Origin: Gaiellasilicea sp031371615
Lineage (GTDB): Bacteria > Actinomycetota > Thermoleophilia > Gaiellales > Gaiellaceae
Assembly: GCA_031371615.1 (NCBI GenBank)
Contig: JANMJY010000225.1
Coordinates: forward strand, 1-35,016
DNA: 35,016 bases
Direction: 5' to 3'
The notes beneath the pieces were generated by a model. The model worked only from the letters and a program-made list of their open reading frames with translations. It was not told the DNA's origin and did no database searches. Numbering within the stretch: the stretch's first letter is position 1; each line of letters starts with the position of its first letter. Shown piece after piece: positions 24,282-31,093 of this stretch. The position numbers and the translations under genes are program-made.

Positions 24282-24330
24282 CAAGCGATCTAGACGCGAT
24301 CTAGGATCCGAGAGTGAGTATTTCGGATCC
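24252..24330 (+). promoter_or_regulatory. aceA promoter with repeated operator-like boxes
   Basis: TTGACA (24278-24283) and TAGGAT (24302-24307) are separated by 18 bp, giving a near-consensus promoter about 40 nt before the aceA ATG. GGATCC occurs at 24252-24257, 24304-24309 (on the -10) and 24325-24330. The centre spacings are 52 and 21 bp, close to five and two helical turns. GCGATCTAG is repeated at 24285-24293 and 24296-24304, 11 bp apart, between -35 and -10. The arrangement fits repression by the adjacent GntR protein; binding itself is inferred. Confidence 0.6.
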
Positions 24331-24345
24331 CAAAGGAGACCTCAG

Positions 24346-25677
<1,332 letters not shown>

Positions 25678-25734
25678 TTAACGCGCAAGGAGGAAGAACC
25701 TGAAGCAGCCGCTCCGCGGCCGGGCTCTGTCATA

Positions 25735-25760
25735 GTCCCTCCCTCTCATGGAGGGGGGAC
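25735..25760 (+). promoter_or_regulatory. Hairpin enclosing the response-regulator start codon
   Basis: GTCCCTCC (25735-25742) pairs with GGGGGGAC (25753-25760), with one G-U pair. Inner pairs leave TCAT as the loop, so the ATG at 25748-25750 sits at the tip. There is no Shine-Dalgarno at the normal distance. The structure could affect initiation; this is inferred from pairing only. Confidence 0.3.
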
Positions 25761-26137
25761 AGCCGATCCGGGTGCTCGTGGTCGACGACCACCGCATGTT
25801 CACCGACGCCCTGACCACAGTCCTCGACCAGGACGAGCGCTTCGAAGTGGTCGGCACCGCCTCGACGGGCCGCGAGGCTCTGCTGCTGGCCAAGACCGCC
25901 GAGGCCGAGGTCGTGCTGATGGACATGTCGATGCCGGTGCTCGACGGTCCGGCCGCGACGCGCCGGTTGATCGCGCTCGACCACGCGCCGTGCGTGATCG
26001 CCCTCAGCGGCCACACCGACGGGCTCTCCCGCGCGGCGGCCCTGGAGGCAGGGGCGTCGGCGTTCGTGACGAAGTCCGAGGCGTTCGACGAGCTCGTCGA
26101 CACGATCCTCCAGCACTGCAGCCGCCCGACGTCGTAA
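25748..26137 (+). CDS. Orphan single-domain response regulator (receiver only)
   Basis: The 129-aa product is a complete CheY-like receiver without an output domain. It has the acidic pair in VVDDHRM (D13, D14), the phospho-acceptor in VLMDMSMP (D59), a Ser/Thr switch in VIALSGHTD (S87) and the conserved lysine in FVTKSEAFDEL (K109). The wording VLVVDDHRMFTDALTTVL resembles NarL/LuxR-type receivers, so it may have lost a C-terminal HTH, or it may act by protein contact or in a phosphorelay. The stop TAA follows directly after helix 5, and the 143 bp up to the next gene show no HTH coding. No histidine kinase lies nearby. The start codon is in a hairpin loop; there is no clear ribosome-binding site. 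Confidence 0.85.
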   Translation: MEGGQPIRVLVVDDHRMFTDALTTVLDQDERFEVVGTASTGREALLLAKTAEAEVVLMDMSMPVLDGPAATRRLIALDHAPCVIALSGHTDGLSRAAALEAGASAFVTKSEAFDELVDTILQHCSRPTS

Positions 26138-26280
26138 GCGGACGGGATCGCGTCGGCGTCTACCTCGTCGGCGGTGATTGATCGACATCACGCTCAACCG
26201 AACCGTGCAGGTCACAGCCGGCACGCAGTACCTCGCTCGCGCGCCGCGCACCGGCCGACCGCTTCTGTCGCTGTTCCGGG

Positions 26281-27372
26281 CTAGGGCTTCAGCAGATAGA
26301 AGCGCCAGAAGTCGTTCTCGATCGGCAAGACCGCACAACTCGAGAAGCCGGCCTCGCCCGCGTACCGCCTAACCGTATCGGCCCGGATGACGGTGCCCGT
26401 GCCGGCCGCCCCCTCCCCGACCATGCCGACCGGCAGGCAGTGGAAGACGCTGAAGCCGTAGAAGAGCCGCTCCACTTCGCCGGCGGGAGCCGTGAAGGCG
26501 TCTTCGGTGCGCTCGTCGCCGATGAACATGACGCCACCGTCGCCGAGGAGCCCCCGCGCGGCACGGAGAACGTCGACCGGGTACGACATGTCGTGCAACG
26601 CTTCGAAGATGGTGACGACGTCGTAGCGTCCGGCGAGCTCGGCGTCCGCGGCGTCGCGCTCGTGAAACGTTACGCGGCCCTCGACTTCGCTCCCTACAAG
26701 GTTTTCGCGGGCCCGTTCGATCGACGCGTGGTCGGAGTCGATTCCGTCAACCGACACTTTCGGGTACGCACGGGCAATCTCGATGCTCGAGCGACCCTGG
26801 CCACACGCGATGTCCGCGACCTGCGCGGGCGGATCGGCAAGGAGCCGCCCGTGCAGCTCCGGCACCGCCGGCAGCCACTCCCTCCCGAGCAAGTTCTCGA
26901 ACAATGGCCGCGTGAACGCGGCCTGGCCCTCGTGCAAGTCTTCGCCGTAGTCGGCGTACGGCACGCCTTCGCCGGTCTTGAACGCGGCAAGCACCGCGTC
27001 AATCGGGCGGATCGAGGCCAAGACGATGCGCGCCATCGGCGCGATGTAGTTGAGGCTGGAGACATCGAGGAGCGCCTCGCCGTGCCCATCCGGCAACCGG
27101 AACCGTGGCTCGTCCCCGTCCCCGTTCATCTTCGTCTCCAGCAGGTCGCTCGCAGCTTGTTGCTCGAGCCACTCGCGCGCGTACCGCTCGTGCACCCCTG
27201 CCGCAAGCGCGAGCTCTGTGGAGGTCAGAGGACCCTCATCGGCAAGGATCCGGTAGAGACCGAGCCGTTCACCGAGATAGACAGAGAAGAGATCGAACGT
27301 GCCAATCGCATTCATGAACAGGCGCTCGACGAGGGCGTCGCGCCGTTCGGTGGAAGCAGTCGCGCTTGCCAT
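26281..27372 (-). CDS. Winged-helix SAM methyltransferase (Rv2258c-like)
   Basis: The 363-aa product has an N-terminal dimerisation/winged-helix part (about 15-105; LFMNAIGTFDLFSVYLGERLGLYRILADEGPLTSTELALAAGVHERYAREWLEQQAAS), which is typical of Rv2258c-like methyltransferases. The SAM domain follows, with motif I VADIACGQGRSSIEIA at about 185-200, GIDSD at the end of strand 2 and VVTIFEALHDMSYPVDVLRAARGLLGDGGVMFIGDE. The substrate is unknown; the family methylates small molecules in several actinobacteria. Start ATG 27372 has a strong AGGAGGT with a 4-nt gap. It stands alone and is divergent from the beta-propeller gene. Confidence 0.88.
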   Translation of the reverse strand: MASATASTERRDALVERLFMNAIGTFDLFSVYLGERLGLYRILADEGPLTSTELALAAGVHERYAREWLEQQAASDLLETKMNGDGDEPRFRLPDGHGEALLDVSSLNYIAPMARIVLASIRPIDAVLAAFKTGEGVPYADYGEDLHEGQAAFTRPLFENLLGREWLPAVPELHGRLLADPPAQVADIACGQGRSSIEIARAYPKVSVDGIDSDHASIERARENLVGSEVEGRVTFHERDAADAELAGRYDVVTIFEALHDMSYPVDVLRAARGLLGDGGVMFIGDERTEDAFTAPAGEVERLFYGFSVFHCLPVGMVGEGAAGTGTVIRADTVRRYAGEAGFSSCAVLPIENDFWRFYLLKP

Positions 27373-27475
27373 ACAGACCTCCTGTGGATCTCAGGATCCT
27401 CTCTTCCGCGTGTTGCGAACGCAACCGGCGCGATTCAAGCCCTCGGAAGCCCTTAGCGAACTGCGAGCGTTCGCG

Positions 27476-27517
27476 CAAGGAGGAATAGTTTTGCTTGAGC
27501 CAACCCGTCCGCCGTGA
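27476..27517 (+). other. Possible 8-codon leader ORF before the beta-propeller gene
   Basis: AAGGAGG at 27476-27482 is followed by TTG 27491, seven codons (Leu-Glu-Pro-Thr-Arg-Pro-Pro) and TGA 27515-27517. The TGA overlaps a GTG at 27514 that is in frame with the downstream secreted protein. The strong ribosome-binding site otherwise has no gene at normal spacing. The ORF may be a translated leader or a chance remnant. Confidence 0.25.
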
Positions 27518-27558
27518 GAGCATGTGGCATTACTCACGGGGGGATGAGGGGAGAGGTC

Positions 27559-28821
27559 ATGATGCTTCAGTCGATAGTGCGGCGCTGGCGAGCGTTTCTG
27601 CTGCCGGTGGCCGCGATCGTGGTCGTGTTCGGAATGCCGGGTTCTGCCCGCGCCGACGACGGTGATCGTGCCGACGACGGCGAGCACCAGTCGCCTGGCT
27701 GGGTCTTCACGCAGACGAACACCGTGCGGAACTTCGTGTCGGTCTTCCGGCGGAGCGCCGATGGCACGCTCGTCGGAGCCGGGCAGGTTGCCACCGGCGG
27801 CGCCGGGAGGCCCGTCGGGAACCCGCCGCTCGGCCTGCCGTACCTCCAGACCACCGGCGAGGTGCAGCTGGGCGGTGACGGGGACGAGAAGCGCTGCCTG
27901 TTCGCCGTGAACGCGGGCAGCAATACGGTCTCGTCCTTCCTCGTGCGACCTGACGGGATCGCACTTGCGGACCAGAAGCCGTCGAACGGGAGCCGACCGG
28001 TCAGCCTCACGAGCACGCAGCGAGGGCCGAACAACCTCGTGCTGTATGTCCTGAACTCTGACCTGAACGGCACCAGCATCTTCGACTCGACCTCCGGCAC
28101 CGCGAGCATCCAGGGCTTCTACGTGTCAGGGCGGTGCACGCTGACGCCGATTCCCGGCTCGTTCCACCTGACGACCTCGCAAGCGTCGAGCCCGACGGCG
28201 ATCGCGTTCAACCAGCGCGGGACGGCGCTCTCCGTGGTGGAGCCGGTCACGCCTGCTGGCGGCGACATCAACGTCTTCCCGGTCGACTCGAGGGGCGTGG
28301 CCGGGAGTCCGGTCGTTTCGCCCTCGGCCGGGACGAACCCCTACGGCGAGGCGTGGGACAGTCGGGGCCACCTGACGGTCACGAACTGGACGGTCGCCGA
28401 CCCGCCCGCCGGCACCGTGTCGTCGTACCGGTTGACAGACGACTACCGGCTCGTTCCGATCAGCACCGTGCCGGCGCCGGGCCACCCCTGCTGGAACGTG
28501 ATCACGAAGGACGACCGGTTCCTGTACACGACACAGCCGGCGGGGCTCGTAATCGGCACGCCCCAGATCCTCGCCTACTCGATCGGCCACGACGGCACGC
28601 TCACGCCGACGGGGTCAGGGCAGACCACGCGCTTCAACGCGGTCGATGAGGCGTTGAGCCACAACAGCAATTACCTCTACGTGCTCAACGACGGGCTGCT
28701 GCCGTTCATCCCGCAGTCGGCGATTACCGCGTTCTCGATCGACAGGCGAACCGGACAGCTTACTCCGATCGGCGAGGTCCTCCTGCCCGGCAACTCCACG
28801 TCGGGACTCGCAGCCTGGTAG
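27559..28821 (+). CDS. Secreted beta-propeller (lactonase-like) protein
   Basis: The 420-aa product starts with a signal peptide: a basic segment IVRRWRAF, a hydrophobic core LLPVAAIVVVFGM and a likely Sec cleavage after SARA, then a DDGDRADDGEH linker. The mature part has repeated propeller blades of the 7-bladed YncE/lactonase type: VFTQTNTVRNFVSVFRRSADGTLV, CLFAVNAGSNTVSSFLVRPDG, VLYVLNSDLNGTSIF, PTAIAFNQRGTALSVV, ITAFSIDRRTGQLTPIGE. This resembles 3-carboxymuconate cyclase-like or 6-phosphogluconolactonase-like proteins, but being secreted it is more likely a surface or extracellular propeller of unknown role. The start is uncertain: GTG 27514, ATG 27544 and ATG 27559 are in frame; 27559 follows a GGGGAGAGG and gives the most normal signal peptide. 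A strong terminator follows. Confidence 0.8.
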   Translation: MMLQSIVRRWRAFLLPVAAIVVVFGMPGSARADDGDRADDGEHQSPGWVFTQTNTVRNFVSVFRRSADGTLVGAGQVATGGAGRPVGNPPLGLPYLQTTGEVQLGGDGDEKRCLFAVNAGSNTVSSFLVRPDGIALADQKPSNGSRPVSLTSTQRGPNNLVLYVLNSDLNGTSIFDSTSGTASIQGFYVSGRCTLTPIPGSFHLTTSQASSPTAIAFNQRGTALSVVEPVTPAGGDINVFPVDSRGVAGSPVVSPSAGTNPYGEAWDSRGHLTVTNWTVADPPAGTVSSYRLTDDYRLVPISTVPAPGHPCWNVITKDDRFLYTTQPAGLVIGTPQILAYSIGHDGTLTPTGSGQTTRFNAVDEALSHNSNYLYVLNDGLLPFIPQSAITAFSIDRRTGQLTPIGEVLLPGNSTSGLAAW

Positions 28822-28839
28822 CAGCCACGAACCTGAATC

Positions 28840-28875
28840 GGCTGGTGGAGACGGCCTCGCGAGTCTCCACCAGCC
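28840..28875 (+). terminator. Intrinsic terminator hairpin of the beta-propeller gene
   Basis: GGCTGGTGGAGAC (28840-28852) and GTCTCCACCAGCC (28863-28875) pair perfectly over 13 bp with a 10-nt loop. The hairpin starts 18 nt after the stop codon. No T-run follows, as is common in GC-rich actinobacteria. Confidence 0.85.
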
Positions 28876-28970
28876 TCGCAAACCGGGGGGCGCAGTTCAG
28901 GCTGTCGCCTGCGGGTCAGCTTTCGAACCTGGCGTTGCCCTGAGTAGCTCCAGGAACAGCCGCGGAAGTA

Positions 28971-29468
28971 CTAGCTGCTGATCAATTCGAGGTAAGCGGC
29001 CATTTTGTCGAAGGCCAGCGACCAACCGATGGCGCCGCCGGAGTCTGCTGGTACGCCCAAGTGCGTCATCACCATTTTGGTGCGTTCACCGAGGTTTTCG
29101 AGTTGGACGATCACCTCGGTCATTTCTGGGTGACCCTCGGGCATTCCCATGGCCGAGGGGGAGATGACGTTGCCGGCTTCGTCCGACATGCTGTCGGTGT
29201 AGACGAGACGTTCGTTGACGATTACCTCGCGGTACTCACCGGTGAACCAGAGCTGCATGCTTCCGTTCGGTGTTTCCACCGCCATGGACACCAGTCTCCT
29301 GCCGCCGACTCGTACGTCCATCTCGGCGACCGAGACGCTGGCGCCACGGGGGCCATACCAAGCTTTGAAGTGCTCGGGTTCGGTCCACAGCCGCCAGACG
29401 AGGGCCACCGGAGCGTCGAGGGTCCGTTCGATCACCACTGCCGCTTGCGAGCTGTTGATGTCAGTCAT
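28971..29468 (-). CDS. SRPBCC/AHSA1-like (START-fold) protein
   Basis: The 165-aa product matches the activator-of-Hsp90-like (AHSA1) branch of SRPBCC proteins: VVIERTLDAPVALVWRLWTEPEHFKAWYGPRG, then GGRRLVSMAVETPNG, FTGEYREVIVNERLVYTDSM and GWSLAFDKMAAYLELI at the end. These small helix-grip folds bind hydrophobic ligands; the ligand is unknown. Start ATG 29468 overlaps the ArsR gene by 8 nt, and the pairing of an ArsR repressor with an AHSA1-like protein is common in bacteria. The region has visibly lower GC and more A/T-ending codons than the operons before 26 kb, suggesting recent acquisition. Confidence 0.9.
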   Translation of the reverse strand: MTDINSSQAAVVIERTLDAPVALVWRLWTEPEHFKAWYGPRGASVSVAEMDVRVGGRRLVSMAVETPNGSMQLWFTGEYREVIVNERLVYTDSMSDEAGNVISPSAMGMPEGHPEMTEVIVQLENLGERTKMVMTHLGVPADSGGAIGWSLAFDKMAAYLELISS

Positions 29469-29811
29469 TCCCCGTCTCGTCTTTCTGATCGCCTTGTAGT
29501 TGTCCGAGGTAGTCGTCCATGCGATCGAAACGTGCTTCCCAGCTAGGTCTGTACTGGTCTGTCCATGACGAGACGTCCTGGAGTGGTCTGGCATCGAGTG
29601 TGCACGGTCGGTACTGCGCTCGTCGACCTTGGCTCACCAACCCGGCACGCTCGAGCACTCTGATGTGTCGGGACACCGCCGGCAGCGTCATGTCGAAGGG
29701 TACGGCGAGTTCGTTCACACTCGCTTCGCCCTTTGCCAGACGCGCCAGGATTGCGCGGCGCGTCGGACTGGCGAGCGCTGCGAACGTTTGGCTTAGTCGA
29801 TCCTCACCCAT
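29461..29811 (-). CDS. ArsR family winged-helix regulator
   Basis: The 116-aa ArsR/SmtB-fold repressor contains LSQTFAALASPTRRAILARLAKGEASVNELAVPFDMTLPAVSRHIRVLERAGLVSQGRRAQYRPCTLDARPL. This is the ArsR HTH and wing found in regulators paired with AHSA1-like proteins, which typically lack the arsenic-binding CxC motif; none is seen here. It ends with a Trp-rich helix SWTDQYRPSWEARFDRMDDYL. Translation is coupled to the SRPBCC gene by an 8-nt overlap. An AT-rich promoter with palindromes lies upstream, suggesting autorepression. AAGGAGA is 18 nt from the ATG, further than usual. GC is low for this window. Confidence 0.9.
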   Translation of the reverse strand: MGEDRLSQTFAALASPTRRAILARLAKGEASVNELAVPFDMTLPAVSRHIRVLERAGLVSQGRRAQYRPCTLDARPLQDVSSWTDQYRPSWEARFDRMDDYLGQLQGDQKDETGND

Positions 29812-29848
29812 GTCACAGGCACTGGCCTTTCTCCTTATTTCACTTGTA

Positions 29849-29896
29849 GCTTAATTAACTAGTATATAAAGTACAGGATCGGCGACTACACGTCAA
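29849..29896 (-). promoter_or_regulatory. Promoter and AT-rich palindromes of the ArsR-SRPBCC operon
   Basis: On the minus strand TTGACG (29896-29891) and TACTTT (29873-29868) are separated by 17 bp. Directly downstream lie the palindromes ACTAGT and TTAATTAA, the most AT-rich stretch in the window. Their place at the expected transcription start suits autorepression by the ArsR protein; binding is inferred. Confidence 0.5.
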
Positions 29897-30009
29897 TTGG
29901 AGGCCCGGTTCAGGAGTCCGCCCCGCCCCGAGTCGCCAGTTCGCCACAGACGAGATCCGCGGTTCGGCGTCAGAGCATCTTGGCGGCATGAGTGATGTCG
30001 TGCCTCGAG

Positions 30010-30345
30010 TCAGCACTGCGTCGCTCTCGGGCCGGCGGTCGTCCAGGCTTCCTCGAGTACAGCGCTCCACAATGAACGGTGCGCCGTGGGCAGCGCGACC
30101 CATTCTCGAAATATCCGGCCGCTGGGTGCGAACGGACTTCCAACGCCTTCTTGGACGAGTTGGGCAACACGCTCAGCGGAAAGCTTGACGATCAGCGCGT
30201 CCGTTCTCGGATCGACGGACGCGAAGAACGCACCGTCTCTCCTCAGGCAAGGAAACCCCATCATCGTGCTTCGCGAGGCGCGCTCAGCCGTCACGTACTC
30301 CGTCGCCAGCTCAGCGAAGAACTGTGCGCCGCTAGCAGAGGCCAC
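30010..30345 (-). CDS. TfoX N-terminal domain-like protein
   Basis: The 111-aa product matches the TfoX/Sxy N-terminal fold: STMMGFPCLRRDGAFFASVDPRTDALIVKLSAERVAQLVQEGVGSPFAPSGRIFREWVALP, including the M-M-G-F opening, the A-F-F-A-S-V strand, the V-K-L strand and the F-x-P-x-G-R-x-x-x-E-W-V block. Stand-alone copies of this domain are common and mostly of unknown function; a competence role should not be assumed. The start is GTG 30345 with GAGG about 12 nt upstream. It sits in the lower-GC stretch, on the same strand as the ArsR operon but about 200 nt upstream of it, and divergent from HxlR. The 198 bp between its stop and the ArsR start hold the ArsR promoter and no other recognisable feature. 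Confidence 0.8.
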   Translation of the reverse strand: MASASGAQFFAELATEYVTAERASRSTMMGFPCLRRDGAFFASVDPRTDALIVKLSAERVAQLVQEGVGSPFAPSGRIFREWVALPTAHRSLWSAVLEEAWTTAGPRATQC

Positions 30346-30411
30346 GAGGGATCTACCTCACCGGTGCGCCGTCAATCGATAGGCATGGCCGACGGAAGGC
30401 GCGTTCAAGAT

Positions 30412-30477
30412 TCACAAGGACCGACCACACGCGGTCAAGGAGGCTCCTATGGTGATCTCGTTCCTGAGCATTGTCAT
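30412..30477 (-). pseudogene. 21-codon stub, possible remnant of an HxlR-controlled gene
   Basis: Reading divergently from HxlR, ATG 30477 gives Met-Thr-Met-Leu-Arg-Asn-Glu-Ile-Thr-Ile-Gly-Ala-Ser and then ends at TGA (30414-30412) after 21 codons. The opening looks like the first beta-strand of an SRPBCC protein (NEITI-x-A-S/P). It is served by TTGCAA, 17 bp, TAGCTT and a 7-nt gap to the ATG, a credible leaderless promoter. HxlR regulators are usually divergent from their target, so this may be the broken start of the former target. The length is too small for certainty. Confidence 0.35.
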
Positions 30478-30532
30478 AGTTGCCAAGCTAGCAACATCAC
30501 TTGCATCTTGCAAGCGTGCTACGGTTGGAGTT
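30478..30532. promoter_or_regulatory. HxlR operator region with two inverted repeats
   Basis: CTTGC (30500-30504) and GCAAG (30510-30514) form a dyad, and TTGC (30480-30483) with GCAA (30491-30494) form a second one. The first covers the -35 (TTGCAA) of the minus-strand stub promoter. TACGGT (30520-30525) lies 7 nt before the HxlR GTG. This is the expected layout for HxlR autoregulation and divergent control. Confidence 0.55.
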
Positions 30533-30982
30533 GTGCTCACACGTCGGCGCTCCGACTGCCCAATCAGCTTCGCTCTCGACGTGTTCGGTGACCGCTGGAC
30601 GCTGCTCATCGTCCGCGATCTCATGTTCAAGGACAAGCGCCATTACGGCGACTTCCTGAAGAGCCAGGAGCACATTGCAACGAACATCCTCGCCGATCGC
30701 CTGCGAAGACTCGAGGAGACGGGGATCGTCAGACGAAACGCCGCCAGACGGAACGCTGGCGGAGTGACCTACGAACTGACCGACAGGGGAATCGACCTAG
30801 CGCCCGTGTTGCTCGAGATGATCCTCTGGAGCGCGAAACACGACGCGAACACGGCCGCGGCGCCCGAGTTCGTCGCCGCGGCAAGGGATGATCGGAACGC
30901 CCTCCTTAGACAGATCGCGAAAAGCATTCGCGACCCGTCGACTCGCGAGCGGGTCTACCGAAGCCCCCAGGTACCCGCGTAG
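30533..30982 (+). CDS. HxlR family winged-helix regulator
   Basis: The 149-aa HxlR/DUF24 regulator opens LTRRRSDCPISFALDVFGDRWTLLIVRDLMF, with the conserved Cys-Pro near residue 9 and the G-D-R-W-T-L motif. HYGDFLKSQEHIATNILADRLRRLEETGIV and the wing GVTYELTDRGIDLAPVLLEMILW follow. The start preferred is GTG 30533, 7 nt after a TACGGT box (leaderless). An in-frame ATG at 30449 has a good-looking AAGGAGG, but it would add 28 residues without similarity and would run through the operator; on the minus strand those bases encode the stub. The cysteine suggests redox or electrophile sensing, as in some relatives. It lies next to the tRNA fragment. Confidence 0.9.
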   Translation: MLTRRRSDCPISFALDVFGDRWTLLIVRDLMFKDKRHYGDFLKSQEHIATNILADRLRRLEETGIVRRNAARRNAGGVTYELTDRGIDLAPVLLEMILWSAKHDANTAAAPEFVAAARDDRNALLRQIAKSIRDPSTRERVYRSPQVPA

Positions 30983-31010
30983 AGCACGTCTGTACTTCTT
31001 ACGATACGAA

Positions 31011-31053
31011 TGGGCGGTGCAGGGCTCGAACCTGCGACCCCCTGCGTGTAAAG
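31011..31053 (-). pseudogene. tRNA-Val(TAC) 3' fragment, candidate attachment site
   Basis: On the minus strand 43 nt match the 3' part of a tRNA-Val. The sequence starts with the anticodon loop TTTACAC (anticodon TAC), then the 3' anticodon stem GCAGG and the variable region. The T arm GCAGG-TTCGAGC-CCTGC is complete with perfect pairing, and the fragment ends with acceptor strand ACCGCCC and discriminator A. The 5' half (acceptor GGGCGGT, D arm, 5' anticodon stem CCTGC) is absent; upstream is GAGGC and the end of the LuxR gene. The break at the anticodon loop is typical of tyrosine-integrase att sites. It cannot make a functional tRNA. Confidence 0.8.
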
Positions 31054-31093
31054 CCTCGTGCGGCGTACTGCGTGTTCTGTTTGACCGGTTGGC

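Noticed and set aside
25708..25720. A small hairpin (GCCGC-TCC-GCGGC) after the isocitrate lyase gene.
   Set aside because: A five-pair GC stem is expected by chance here; it could contribute to termination but cannot be supported alone.
30449..30532. A longer HxlR protein starting at ATG 30449 with a strong-looking AAGGAGG.
   Set aside because: The added 28 residues are hydrophobic, unlike the family, and run through the operator dyads. The AAGGAGG bases read as codons of the minus-strand stub.
31006..31060. Short ORFs encoding GSNLRPPACKA (plus) and LYTQGVAGSSPAPP (minus).
   Set aside because: These are familiar false translations of tRNA sequence; the stretch is the tRNA-Val fragment.
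31011..31093. An intact tRNA-Val gene, perhaps with an intron.
   Set aside because: No GGGCGGT acceptor strand, D arm or CCTGC stem is found between the fragment and the LuxR stop codon or shortly beyond.
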